From Corynebacterium marinum DSM 44953 (GTDB lineage: Bacteria; Actinomycetota; Actinomycetes; Mycobacteriales; Mycobacteriaceae): a DNA stretch of 64,000 bases. The first letter of the stretch is position 1. The number at the start of each line of letters is the position of its first letter. The notes beneath the pieces are model-generated. The model searched no databases and was not told where the DNA came from. It worked only from the letters and a program-made list of their open reading frames with translations. Below, in pieces: positions 15,455-28,601 of the stretch. The position numbers and the translations under genes are program-made. The stretch covers positions 2,480,001 to 2,544,000 of the forward strand of contig NZ_CP007790.1 of the NCBI RefSeq assembly GCF_000835165.1, in the 5' to 3' direction.

Positions 15455-17076
15455 GGCGCGCCCACCTCCAGCAGATCAGCGACCCGGGCGCCGAGGAAGC
15501 CGGTCACGAGGGTGAGCGTCCCCAGGGCCAGGGGCGGGAAGACGGCGATCGCCGGAAGGCCCGACTGCCGACGCCCCGGCAGGCTGACCGGGTGCCCGTC
15601 CTCCTCCGCCTCGAGGAGCAGCGGGGCCATCATCTTGAGCAGGTACGCAGCAGACAGCAGAGTCGCGACGACCACGACCCCCACGATCCAGTACTGCCCC
15701 GAGGCGAACGCCGAGGTGGACAGCTGCCACTTCCCGGCGAAGGACAGGGAAATCGGCAGGCCGGCCAGCCCGACGGCGGACATGCCCATCGCCAGGACAA
15801 GGCCGGGGTGTTCCTGGCCGACGCCGCGCAGCTCGTCCAGTTCATCGGTCCCGTAGATCTCCTTGAGGTAGCCAGCGGCGAGGAACAGCGCGGCCTTCGC
15901 GACGCCGTGCCCGAGCGCCAGGCTCAGCGTTCCGCCGAGCGCGCCCGCGATGACGACGTCCTCCGTGAGTTCCGTGACCGGAAGCTCCTCGAGGCGGCGG
16001 GAGTCCGGGTTCGTCAGGATCGGGAAGAAAAGGAACCAGTAACCGACCTGCGCCACCGTCGAGTAGGCGACCAGCGGCTTGAGCCGGGTCTGCCGCAGCG
16101 CCATCACTGAACCGACGAAGATGGCCAGGACACCGAGCGCCGCCAGCACCCACGACATCCAGGCCAGCGTAGCGGTGATGGCCGGCGACGCCGCCGCCTC
16201 GGGCGCGCCGACGTTCGGGCTGACCCCGGGGGCCACGAGCCACAACCAGCAACGGAGGAGGACGAAGAGCGAGGCCTTGATGACCAGCGCCGACAGCAGC
16301 GGGGACACTGCCGTGGGGGATCCGGCGTGGGCGGGGATGAGCCAACCGTGCAGCGGGACGAGCGCCACCTTCAGGGACAGCCCCACGGTCAGCAGGATCA
16401 ACGCCGCGAGGACGACCGGGTGGCTCTCCGGCGTCTCCGCGATGACGCCCGCCGCCTGGTTGATGTCCAGGGTGCCGGTCACCGAGACCACCAACCCCAC
16501 CGCGACCAGAAATAGCAGGGAACCGAGCACCGCGACGAAGAGGTAGCGCAGCGCAGCGTGCCACGCATCCGTCTTTCCCAGGGCGACCAGGCCCACCGCC
16601 GTCAGCCCGACCAGTTCCAGGCCGACGTAGGTGTTGAAGAGATCCCCCGCCACGAAGACTGCGTTGAGGCCGGCCCAGCACCCCAGCCACAGCGGCCAGA
16701 AGGCCGGATGCTCCCCTTGCCAGCGGAGAGTCCCCTCATCGTCGGCGGATGCGAGCCTGCGCCCCGTCGAGGCAGGGAAAACTGCGGCGAAGAGGGTGAC
16801 GAGCCCGCCGACGGCCGTGGTCAACAGCGCCAGCAGCACGGAAAACCCGTCCGCCCGCAAGGTGATCCCCAGCGGGGCGTCGTACCCGCCCAGGCTGAGT
16901 TCCACCACCTCACCTGCACCCACGGCTGAAACAACGGCCGCGGTGAACCCGGCGCAGCCGAGCGCCACGGCGAGCCCCAGGACACGGCGGGCCGCCACCG
17001 GCATGAGCGCCGCGCACGCCGCCGCGATCAGCGGAAGGAGCACCAGCGCACCTGTGCTGAACTGCGCGGCGTTCAC
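15448..17076 (-). CDS. mrpD: first antiporter-like subunit (MrpA N-terminal/MrpD-like)
   Basis: A 542-aa polytopic protein of the same family as the next two genes. It has the TM5 glutamate (NTYVGLELVGLTAVG), TM7 lysine (VGLSLKVALVPLHGWL), TM8 lysine (LVIKASLFVLLRC) and LVAYSTVAQVGYWFLFF. An insertion between the first and second halves (PDSRRLEELPVTELTE) is distinctive. In a conventional Mrp operon this module would be the N-terminal half of a large MrpA; here it is free-standing, and the MrpA C-terminal parts (DUF4040 and following) are in the separate gene at 17357. Overlaps mrpC by four bases. Confidence 0.89.
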   Translation of the reverse strand: MNAAQFSTGALVLLPLIAAACAALMPVAARRVLGLAVALGCAGFTAAVVSAVGAGEVVELSLGGYDAPLGITLRADGFSVLLALLTTAVGGLVTLFAAVFPASTGRRLASADDEGTLRWQGEHPAFWPLWLGCWAGLNAVFVAGDLFNTYVGLELVGLTAVGLVALGKTDAWHAALRYLFVAVLGSLLFLVAVGLVVSVTGTLDINQAAGVIAETPESHPVVLAALILLTVGLSLKVALVPLHGWLIPAHAGSPTAVSPLLSALVIKASLFVLLRCWLWLVAPGVSPNVGAPEAAASPAITATLAWMSWVLAALGVLAIFVGSVMALRQTRLKPLVAYSTVAQVGYWFLFFPILTNPDSRRLEELPVTELTEDVVIAGALGGTLSLALGHGVAKAALFLAAGYLKEIYGTDELDELRGVGQEHPGLVLAMGMSAVGLAGLPISLSFAGKWQLSTSAFASGQYWIVGVVVVATLLSAAYLLKMMAPLLLEAEEDGHPVSLPGRRQSGLPAIAVFPPLALGTLTLVTGFLGARVADLLEVGAPW

Positions 17077-17360
17077 GGCCCACCACCCTCTTCGCGCAGG
17101 CCCTCAATCCGTCGGATGAGCACGGCGGCCACACCGGTGAAAGCCACCGTGATGACCAACCCGGTGATCACCAGAGCACTGAGAACAGGATCCACCGGAT
17201 CACTCCGGGCGGCGAGCGCGAGCAGGAAGAGCAGGGAGCCCGACCCGAGGACATTCATCGCGACCAGCCGTGCCACACGGTCGCGGACGAGCAGGAAGCG
17301 GGCCAGTCCGGCGGCGATGAGCGCGACCGCCACCAGGAGGTACCACAGGGAGACCGTCAT
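17073..17360 (-). CDS. mrpC: Mrp antiporter subunit C (MnhC/NuoK-like)
   Basis: A 95-aa NuoK-like subunit with three hydrophobic helices: WYLLVAVALIAAGLARFLLV, VAMNVLGSGSLLFLLALAA and ALVITGLVITVAFTGVAAVLI. The second helix in MrpC/NuoK normally carries a glutamate; here the polar residue is not obvious (MNVLGSGSLLF). The C-terminus is short and charged (RRIEGLREEGGGP). ATG 17360 overlaps the preceding gene's stop and the stop overlaps the next start, both by four bases, so it is translationally coupled. Confidence 0.88.
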   Translation of the reverse strand: MTVSLWYLLVAVALIAAGLARFLLVRDRVARLVAMNVLGSGSLLFLLALAARSDPVDPVLSALVITGLVITVAFTGVAAVLIRRIEGLREEGGGP

Positions 17361-18313
17361 GCCTTCCCCTCCCCGGTCGCCGTGCTGATGCGCTGGCCCG
17401 GATCCGCCAACGCCAGGTAGAGGAGATAGAGACCGGAGGTTATCCCGAGGGTGAGGAAGACCTCGATGGTGAAGATCATCAGGAACGGCTGCCCGCCGAC
17501 CCAGGTGAGCCATGGCTCGCCGGCCAGCGGACCGACCAAACCCATGCCGACGAAGACAACGACACCGACGATCAGCAACGGCACAAGCAGCCTCTGCAGC
17601 AGCGGCGGACGGATCTCCGCCAACCGCAGAAGAATCAGCAATCCCGCGAAGACCGCACCGGACTGGAACGCTCCGCCGGAATCGGAACTCCCGACGAACA
17701 GCAGCCACAGGCCGAGTATCAGCAGCACCGGGGCAGCGACGCTCACGAACCACTTGAACACCGAGGGCAACCGGACTTTCCGCGCCGGCGGCTCACTATC
17801 GCCGCTGAGCGCCAGGGCCACGATCCCGGAGAACAGCAGCACCGCGGATTCCAGCAGGGTGTCGTAGGCACGGAACGCCAGAAGAACCGCGGTGATGTCG
17901 TGCTCCACCCCGGTGCCCGCCATCTCGGCGGACAGGCTCTGCGGCCACTGCGGCCCCGCCTGCCGGGCGCGCAGCACCACCGATCCGAGAACGACCGTGA
18001 TGGCCGCGCCACTGAGCACTCCGGTGCCGGCCTTCAGCCAGCCGGGCGCACGCAGGGGTTTCCCGTCCGCCGGGCGCCCGGGGATTCGTCGGTCGGCAAG
18101 CACCAGCCACACCAGTATCGCGGAGAGCACGCCGCCGCCCAGGGCGGCCTCCGCCAACGCCACGTCCACGGATCCCAGACGCAGCCATACCCCGCTGAGC
18201 ACGGCGCCCAGACCCAGCAACCCGCCGACCTGGGCCCGGCGGTCCGGAACTGCAACTATCAGCAGGACCATACCCAGCAGCAGAACACTGAGCAGGACGT
18301 CGAGGATGCCCAC
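17357..18313 (-). CDS. mrpB: fused MbhD-MbhE-MnhB-like antiporter subunit
   Basis: A 318-aa protein that joins modules usually found at the end of MrpA and in MrpB. Residues 1-70 form a DUF4040/MbhD-like segment (VLLSVLLLGMVLLIVAVPD, then LGSVDVALAEAALGGGVL, typical of that domain). About 80-170 is an MbhE-like hydrophobic linker ending AFRAYDTLLESAVLLFSGIVAL. About 190-315 is MnhB: VSVAAPVLLILGLWLLF, SSDSGGAFQSGAVFAGLLILL and FTIEVFLTLGITSGLYLLYL. GTG 18313 is selected because it begins the conserved helix four bases after the mrpG stop; an open frame extends to 18373 but would overlap mrpG. Confidence 0.82.
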   Translation of the reverse strand: MGILDVLLSVLLLGMVLLIVAVPDRRAQVGGLLGLGAVLSGVWLRLGSVDVALAEAALGGGVLSAILVWLVLADRRIPGRPADGKPLRAPGWLKAGTGVLSGAAITVVLGSVVLRARQAGPQWPQSLSAEMAGTGVEHDITAVLLAFRAYDTLLESAVLLFSGIVALALSGDSEPPARKVRLPSVFKWFVSVAAPVLLILGLWLLFVGSSDSGGAFQSGAVFAGLLILLRLAEIRPPLLQRLLVPLLIVGVVVFVGMGLVGPLAGEPWLTWVGGQPFLMIFTIEVFLTLGITSGLYLLYLALADPGQRISTATGEGKA

Positions 18314-18317
18314 GGCA

Positions 18318-18638
18318 TCATCGGGCAGCAGACCCACGTCGCCCACCGTCCTCCCTGTTCTCTGCCTCCACACCCGCCAGGATCTGGGCGGAGACCGACG
18401 AGGAACCGAGTACCAGCAGCCACACCAGGAAAAGAGCGAAACCCGTTCCGGGGCTGCCCAGGTGCACCGCGGCGCCCAGAAGAAGAAATCCGAGGCCCAG
18501 ATTGTCTGCCTTCGTCAGGGCATGGAGCTGGCTTCTGACATCCGGGAACCGTATGAGGCCGATGGTCCCTGCGGTGAAGAACAAGAGACCCACGATCATC
18601 AGGAGCGCCGCGAGCAGATCAGACAGCATCGTCGGCAC
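18318..18638 (-). CDS. mrpG: Mrp antiporter subunit G (MnhG/MbhC-like)
   Basis: A 106-aa MrpG-family subunit with three helices. The signature TIGLIRFPDVRSQLHALTKADNLG (Arg-Phe-Pro-Asp followed by a conserved histidine) is clear at about 26-49, then LGLGFLLLGAAVHLG and LFLVWLLVLGSSSVSAQIL. The C-terminus is charged and poorly conserved. It overlaps the end of mrpF by 20 bp and is second in the operon. Confidence 0.9.
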   Translation of the reverse strand: MPTMLSDLLAALLMIVGLLFFTAGTIGLIRFPDVRSQLHALTKADNLGLGFLLLGAAVHLGSPGTGFALFLVWLLVLGSSSVSAQILAGVEAENREDGGRRGSAAR

Positions 18639-18921
18639 CCTGCCCCGGCGGTCTCCGCTCTGCCATTCCGGGGAAAGCGGCGATCACGACGGCGGCGCTG
18701 ATCGCGGCCAGACCGGCGAACACGAGCGCCACGTCGACGCTGCGCCCGCCCAGTTCGGCCGACAGCATCCCGATAAGCACTGCGAGGGCTGCACCCGTTG
18801 TACTGGACAGCAGCAGGATCAGCAGCCAGCTGCCGCCCTGCGCCCGCCGCAGAACTGCCACGGCCGCAGCCAGAAAATTCAGCAGGAGGACCGCAGCGAC
18901 CACGATCAGCACGTACTGCAT
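18619..18921 (-). CDS. mrpF: Mrp antiporter subunit F (MnhF/MbhB-like)
   Basis: A 100-aa MrpF-family subunit, first gene of the Mrp/Mbh operon. Helices are MQYVLIVVAAVLLLNFLAA, LLILLLSSTTGAALAVLIGML and VDVALVFAGLAAISAAVVIA; the conserved Asp in RSVDVALVFAGL matches the family's D-x-A-L-x-x motif. ATG 18921 begins at the first membrane helix. The open frame continues upstream, but that part is non-conserved. The promoter must lie in the 140 bp between here and the rRNA terminator; no clear -35/-10 pair stands out. Confidence 0.82.
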   Translation of the reverse strand: MQYVLIVVAAVLLLNFLAAAVAVLRRAQGGSWLLILLLSSTTGAALAVLIGMLSAELGGRSVDVALVFAGLAAISAAVVIAAFPGMAERRPPGQGADDAV

Positions 18922-19061
18922 TCGAGGCAGACCTCCCTCCGCTGGCTCTGGATAACTCACCGCCATGCTACGGGAGTCAACGAAGCGCAGTCGGGGGAAA
19001 ACGGACTTTTCCCAAGCCTGGCGAGGCTCGCACGCTGCGGTCCCGGGCAGGCACAAAGCAC

Positions 19062-19120
19062 AAAAACCCGCCGCCGTGATAGCCGCACCCTGTGAGGGGT
19101 GCGGCTATCACGGCGACGGG
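19062..19120 (-). terminator. rRNA operon terminator
   Basis: A long hairpin: on the minus strand CCCGTCGCCGTGATAGCC... pairs with ...GGCTATCACGGCGGCGGG around a CTCACA loop (stem over 20 bp with one or two mismatches), then five T (plus A-tract 19062-19066). It lies about 30 bp beyond the 5S gene and ends the rrn transcript before the divergent intergenic gap. Confidence 0.9.
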
Positions 19121-19150
19121 TCTTCATTTATTCAGTTGTGTATGTTTTAG

Positions 19151-19269
19151 TGTCGGCGGTAACCTACTCTCCCACACCCTCCCGGGTGCAGTACCATCGG
19201 CGCGGGCAGGCTTAGCTTCCGGGTTCGGAATGGGACCGGGCGTTTCCCTGCCGCTATCAACCACCGACA
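19151..19269 (-). rRNA. rrf: 5S ribosomal RNA
   Basis: About 119 nt. The terminal stem pairs TGTCGGTGGT at the 5' end with ACCGCCGACA at the 3' end. Internal blocks are the universally conserved GGGAAACGCCCGGTCCCATT (plus-strand complement near 19227-19246), CCGAACCCGGAAG and GAGAGTAGG. Ends are set by the closing stem. Third gene of the operon, about 150 nt from 23S. Confidence 0.95.
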
Positions 19270-19420
19270 CACCCTCGGAACAACACCCCCCTGGGGGGGT
19301 GTGCCCGGTGATACGGGTGTGTTGTGTCAGATACTGCATAGTGGACGCGGGCAAACCTTGAGTGTTTGCTTGATTTTGTTACGGTGCGTAAGTCCACACC
19401 TCCCACACGTGGGGGGTGGT

Positions 19421-24491
<5,071 letters not shown>

Positions 24492-25154
24492 ATAAACTTC
24501 AGAAGAAATCAGAGCTGTGAAAAGCCCAAAACCCAACCAAAAACAAACAACCAGCACACCACCACCCCCACAACGGAGACGATGGCACACAAAATTGTCC
24601 ATCAAAAACAACCACAGACACCCCCCACCACACAACCGCGCAGCAGGAAACGCCATGATCACAAAAAACAAACGACCCCCACTCCAACCCTGACGGGGAA
24701 AAAGCATCCGGAGGCCGCCACTTTCCAAACGCGACCATGATCCATGCCTGCACCACAACAACTCACACGATCACAACAACCGCGCGCATTATTTACAGTG
24801 GCACCCATTGCAGCAGGTACCACCCGGCACACACCCACCACACACCCCCCACAAGGGGACATGCAGCCGATGAACGACACAACCAAAGTCACAAACAAAA
24901 GTACATTGGCACACTATTGAGTTCTCAAACAACATCTCCACGCAAGGTCTCCACAAGACTGAGAGTCCAGCAGATCCGCCAGCGGGATAATAATTTTGTC
25001 AGGGCCTGTTTTCCTTCCGCCTACTCACATAGCCAAACTCACTGGGAGTCTGTCTGCGGGGCGTTGTCGGTCGCGCTGACCTGTTTAAAGTTACACACCC
25101 TCAAAGTTCAACACAAATCACCAGGTCACAACGTTTAAAGCCGGATCAGAGACG
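24492..25154 (-). promoter_or_regulatory. rRNA operon promoter and leader region
   Basis: About 660 bp without a convincing gene. Two promoter candidates face the rRNA genes: TTGAAC (plus GTTCAA 25106-25111) with a poor TTAAAC hexamer 17 bp on (25088-25083), and a TATTAT -10 (plus ATAATA 24987-24992) without a good -35. The stretch next to 16S (24500-24760) is C/A-rich on the plus strand, like the ITS, and probably forms the long processing stem with the spacer. Open frames here are low-complexity and not credible. Confidence 0.5.
24908..24933 (-). promoter_or_regulatory. rrn leader antitermination/processing box
   Basis: The minus strand reads GTTGTTTGAGAACTCAATAG followed by TGTGCC. The core TTTGAGAACTCAATAGTGTG is a strongly conserved actinobacterial pre-16S leader element (BoxB-BoxA like) used in antitermination and RNase processing. 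It lies about 420 nt upstream of 16S. A related copy sits in the ITS before 23S. Confidence 0.65.
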
Positions 25155-25550
25155 TCATCCGTAGAGCCCACGGCTTTCCGCAACGGCGTCGACCAGCTCC
25201 CTGACCTCCTGCCGGGTGAGGTCGAGCTTGACTGCTTCGTCGACAAGCGGGACCAGGTAGCCGGCGGTGAAGCTCTCCCGCCGGCGATCGAGGATGAGCC
25301 GGCGCGCCTTATCTGTCACGAACATGCCGACTCCGCGGCGCTTGAACAGGACCCCTCTCTCCACCAGGAGTCCGAGTCCTTTTCTTGCAGTTGCCGGGTT
25401 GATGTCATGGAAGCCCGCCAACTCGTTCGTGGAAGGGACCTGTTGGCCGGCGGCCAGGTCCCCGTTGACGATGGAGTCCTCCACGAGCATCGCGATCTGC
25501 CGGAAGAGCGGCGCTGCACCGTCGTCCATGTCCACCTTCCCCAGGTTCAT
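25155..25550 (-). CDS. GntR-family (YtrA-like) transcriptional regulator
   Basis: A 131-aa GntR regulator of the short YtrA type. The winged-helix domain (about 10-80) reads APLFRQIAMLVEDSIVNGDL, QQVPSTNELAGFHDINPATARKGLGLLVERGVLFKRRGVGMFV. The short C-terminal helical tail (85-131) is for dimerisation, with no ligand-binding domain. YtrA-type genes usually lead an ABC transporter operon; here no transporter follows, and the gene is followed only by the rRNA leader. It is divergent from the NYN gene across 180 bp. Repeated TTAACT/AGTTA motifs sit at its start and may be its operator. Confidence 0.88.
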   Translation of the reverse strand: MNLGKVDMDDGAAPLFRQIAMLVEDSIVNGDLAAGQQVPSTNELAGFHDINPATARKGLGLLVERGVLFKRRGVGMFVTDKARRLILDRRRESFTAGYLVPLVDEAVKLDLTRQEVRELVDAVAESRGLYG

Positions 25551-25553
25551 TGG

Positions 25554-25575
25554 TTAGTTACTTAACTCATTAACT
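25554..25575. promoter_or_regulatory. candidate GntR operator (TTAGTTA/TTAACT repeats)
   Basis: Immediately upstream of the GntR start, plus strand TTAGTTA (25554-25560), TTAACT (25562-25567) and TTAACT (25570-25575) occur in a row in otherwise GC-rich DNA. A further TTAACTTA is at 25695-25702 in front of the divergent NYN gene. Spaced A/T repeats of this kind fit autoregulation of both genes, but the pattern is not a clean palindrome. Confidence 0.35.
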
Positions 25576-25731
25576 TAGCCAGGAATGCGGGCGCACAGGT
25601 GGCCCCCCGCTTTCGACCTGCGAATCTGCCGTTAATCTTCCGCCCCTCATCGACGTGGACCTCGTGGTTAAGGCATGCTGGTGGGGACAAACCCTTAACT
25701 TATGACCAACGAAAAAAAGAAATTAGGAGCC

Positions 25732-27000
25732 ATGCTTGAACGCACACTGGTATTCGTCGACACCTCTTATCTCCTCGCGAGCTTTTACAACTCCTGGGAG
25801 ACCGGCGCGCGCTCCCAGTTGGAGATCGATCTTCCCGAGGTAGTGAGCGCTCTGGGGGGCATGATCCAGAACCAGCTCCACCAGCCGATCCACCGTCAGC
25901 TCTGGTATGACGGCATTCCGGATTCCGGCCCGCACCGGTACCAGCGGGCGCTACGCACCTGCGACGGCGTGCAGCTCCGTGCCGGCCAACTCATTGAATG
26001 GGGTGAACGCCGCACCCAGAAGGCGGTGGACACCAGGCTCGTCGCGGACATGGTCGTGGCCGCCTGCCGGCAACAGGTGTCGGACATGGTTCTCGTCTCC
26101 GGCGACGCCGACATGATCCCCGGCGTGCAGGAGGCCACCAACCACGGCATCCGAGTCCATCTCTACGGCTTCGGCTGGGATTCCATGTCCTCCGCGCTCC
26201 GCCACGCCTGCGATTCGACCACCATCCTCGACCCGCGCGAGGATTTCGCCGACGCCATGCAGCTGCAGGTCCTCGAGGGGCCGCTCCCGCCGGTGGTCCG
26301 CGAACGTCCGCTCGCCGACGCCGAACCGATCGAGGAACTCGGCATGACCGCGGTCCCGGTTCCGCCCGTCCCGCCGATGCCCGGCAGCGCGCGGCACACG
26401 CAACCCGCTCCGGAGCCGGGCGGTCCGGACGAGGACCCGACGGAACCCGCCGCAGAGGTCCCTGCCCCGGCGGTGGAGGACACCGTCTCCCTCGTGGAGG
26501 CGGCGGTCGAGGCCGCCGTCGACACTGCGGAAAAAGTGGATGAGGTGGAGGAAGCAGACCGGGATCCCGAAGTCGAGGCCCCCGCGGCCTCCGAACCCGC
26601 TGTCCCCGGCTCCGCTGTCCCCGGCCCCCCGAAACCCGGACCGAAGCCCGGCATCCCGAAACCGTCGATGATGGCGCCGCGCCGCAGGCTTCGTTCCCGT
26701 TATGTGCCGCTTCCGGAGGAAGTCTGGTCTTCCGCCGGGTTCCAGACGCCCTTCGACGTCGGCCAGCAGTACGCGACCTGGTGGTACGAGAATGCCGCCA
26801 CGGCCGAGCAGCGCGACCAGGCGCATCTGCTCTCCGGTGGCGGCCTTCCGCCGGAGATCGACCGCCCCCTGCTGCAGTTCGCGTGCGAAACTCTCCACGA
26901 GTACACCCTCAGCGAAGGGCAGCGGGTGAATCTCCGGGACGGCTTCCACTCCGGGATCCGCGGCGTGCTGATCAGCTACCGCCGCGAGCCCCGCGAGTGA
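25732..27000 (+). CDS. NYN-domain (PIN-like) putative ribonuclease
   Basis: A 422-aa protein. The N-terminal NYN domain (about 1-160) has the PIN-like acidic residues: LVFVDTSYLLASF, the DTRLVADMVVAAC helix and VLVSGDADMIPGVQEA, consistent with a metal-dependent RNase fold. Residues about 175-320 are a long Pro/Glu/Ala-rich, acidic low-complexity linker, probably disordered. The C-terminal domain (about 325-422; LRSRYVPLPEEVWSSAGFQT through the end) is compact and of unknown function. ATG 25732 is fixed by TTAGGAGCC just upstream; an ATG ten codons earlier lacks a ribosome site. Monocistronic; RNA target unknown. Confidence 0.85.
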   Translation: MLERTLVFVDTSYLLASFYNSWETGARSQLEIDLPEVVSALGGMIQNQLHQPIHRQLWYDGIPDSGPHRYQRALRTCDGVQLRAGQLIEWGERRTQKAVDTRLVADMVVAACRQQVSDMVLVSGDADMIPGVQEATNHGIRVHLYGFGWDSMSSALRHACDSTTILDPREDFADAMQLQVLEGPLPPVVRERPLADAEPIEELGMTAVPVPPVPPMPGSARHTQPAPEPGGPDEDPTEPAAEVPAPAVEDTVSLVEAAVEAAVDTAEKVDEVEEADRDPEVEAPAASEPAVPGSAVPGPPKPGPKPGIPKPSMMAPRRRLRSRYVPLPEEVWSSAGFQTPFDVGQQYATWWYENAATAEQRDQAHLLSGGGLPPEIDRPLLQFACETLHEYTLSEGQRVNLRDGFHSGIRGVLISYRREPRE

Positions 27001-27006
27001 CGGAAG

Positions 27007-27900
27007 CTACTTTTCGGTAGCTCCGGCCTCGCCTGCGGTCTTGTCCTTCATGTCCGCGGCCGGGGCCTCCTGCTCGGTCTCCGTCTCTACCGTCTCCGCT
27101 TCCACGAGCTCCGGCTTTTCCGCCGCACCCTCGGCGCTGTCGGTGCCCTCGGTGAGTTCCCGTCCGCCCTGTCCCCCGTCGGAGGACAGGGCGGCGCGGA
27201 TCTCCGCGAGCCGGGCCGACGCCTTCATGTCGGTGCCGGCCGCGGCGATCTCCGTCATCCGGTCGTGCACGGAGTTCTGCGTGAGCTCCTGCGCGCCCAG
27301 GGCGTCCGCGTATCGACGCTCGATCTTCTCGCGCACCGCATCCAGCGTCGGGACGTCCGCGTCAGGACGAAGTTCCTGCATGGAATCCATTGCCCGGGTC
27401 GTGGTCTCCTGCATCGCGGCCTGATCCGCCTGGGCCCGCAGCTGGTCGATCTGCGCGAGCTGCTCCTTGAGGCGGAGCTCCGATTCCTTCTGCTGGCGCT
27501 GGGCCTGCTCTGCGTTCTGCGAGGCCTGGGCGTGCAGCTGCTTCGTCTCCTCGAGCTGCTGCTCCACGGCCACGAGCTGGGAGGCGAAAATTTCGGCGGT
27601 GTTGTTGTACTCCTGCGCCTTGGCCTGGTTGCCGTCGGCGACAGCCTTGTCCGCGGCATGGATGGCGGTGCGCGCCTGATCCTGGTGCTCCTGCTGGGAC
27701 TTGAGGAGACGGTCGAGCTTCATCTCCAGCTGCTTCTTGTTGCCGATGACGGCCGCGGCCTGCTCGGTGATCTGCTGGTGCTGGCGCTTCGCGGCGTCGG
27801 TCGCCTGCTGGATCTGCACCTTGGGGTCCGCATTCTCGTCGATCTTGGTGTCGAAGGACGCCATCAGGTACTTCCAGCCCTTGCTGAACGGGTTAGCCAT
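27007..27900 (-). CDS. pspA: PspA/IM30-family coiled-coil protein
   Basis: A 297-aa PspA-like protein of the ESCRT-III superfamily, which coats stressed membrane. It starts MANPFSKGWKYLMASFDTKIDENADP, the usual amphipathic helix plus family start. About 30-190 is one long Gln/Ala/Glu-rich coiled coil, then MQELRPDADVPTLDAVREKIERRYADALG. The last 60 residues are an acidic, Glu/Ala/Thr-rich tail. ATG 27900 is set by the family N-terminus; a longer open frame upstream runs through the thioredoxin region and is spurious. A short hairpin lies at the stop codon (around 27003-27025) shared with the convergent NYN gene. Confidence 0.9.
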   Translation of the reverse strand: MANPFSKGWKYLMASFDTKIDENADPKVQIQQATDAAKRQHQQITEQAAAVIGNKKQLEMKLDRLLKSQQEHQDQARTAIHAADKAVADGNQAKAQEYNNTAEIFASQLVAVEQQLEETKQLHAQASQNAEQAQRQQKESELRLKEQLAQIDQLRAQADQAAMQETTTRAMDSMQELRPDADVPTLDAVREKIERRYADALGAQELTQNSVHDRMTEIAAAGTDMKASARLAEIRAALSSDGGQGGRELTEGTDSAEGAAEKPELVEAETVETETEQEAPAADMKDKTAGEAGATEK

Positions 27901-28013
27901 GGTGTGGGTCTCGCTTTCTGACAAAATGATCACGGAGCTTTCGTGTCTTAACCCACAGCTTACGGAGATATCCACATGCCCGCTGAGCTCCCGGGAACCA
28001 CCTTCCAGCCGGA

Positions 28014-28059
28014 AAGGCCCGGCGCGGGACCCGCCGTACGCGGGTTCCGGGCCGGGCCT
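28014..28059 (-). terminator. terminator of the thioredoxin gene
   Basis: A GC-rich hairpin about 15 bp after the thioredoxin stop: on the minus strand AGGCCCGG... and ...CCGGGCCTT pair around ACCCGC/GCGGGT with a short loop, followed by TTTCC. The T-tract is weak. Confidence 0.6.
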
Positions 28060-28073
28060 GGAAGGGTGTGGGG

Positions 28074-28457
28074 CTACTGGCCCTCGGCGTCGCGGGCCGC
28101 GTTGGCCTCGGCGACCTGCTGGCGGACATCGTCCATGTCCAGACCCTTGACCTGGCCGATGAGGTCCTCCAGGGCGGCCGGGGGAAGGGCACCGGCGTCG
28201 CGGTAGACCATGATGCCGTCGCGGAAGATCATGAGCGTCGGGATGGACTGGATCTGCAGAGCGGCAGCGAGGGACTGGTGCGCCTCGGTGTCCAGCTTCG
28301 CGAAGGTGGCGTCCGAATGCTTCTCGGAGGCTGCCTCGTAAGTGGGGGCGAAGGCGCGGCAGGGGCCGCACCAGGATGCCCAGGCGTCGACGAGGACGAT
28401 GCCCTCACCGGTGACCGTGTCTTCGAAAGTTGCCTCTGTGATGTCAATGGTTGCCAA
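28074..28457 (-). CDS. trxA: thioredoxin
   Basis: A 127-aa cytosolic thioredoxin with the redox motif WCGPC (Cys30/Cys33) in VLVDAWASWCGPCRAFAP, and the cis-proline loop QSIPTLMIFRDG. The C-terminal extension (about 105-127, LDMDDVRQQVAEANAARDAEGQ) is longer than in minimal thioredoxins, as in many actinobacterial TrxA-like proteins. The start is TTG 28457 with AGGAG eight bases upstream. No thioredoxin reductase is adjacent. Monocistronic, with a terminator just downstream. Confidence 0.95.
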   Translation of the reverse strand: MATIDITEATFEDTVTGEGIVLVDAWASWCGPCRAFAPTYEAASEKHSDATFAKLDTEAHQSLAAALQIQSIPTLMIFRDGIMVYRDAGALPPAALEDLIGQVKGLDMDDVRQQVAEANAARDAEGQ

Positions 28458-28601
28458 GGGAATCTCCTGATTCGTGGTTTTGTATGGTCATATATATAGA
28501 ACCGCGTATCAATGCGGCACTGTTCAGCTCAACCCTACCCGGCTGACCTCTATTCCCGACCGGTGGCGATAGAGGGCTTCCACGCCCGGTGAAAGGACCC
28601 C

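Noticed and set aside
27007..28371. Longer start for the PspA gene reaching to 28371
   Set aside because: The extra 157 codons run through the thioredoxin gene in another frame; the family N-terminus MANPFSKG is at 27900.
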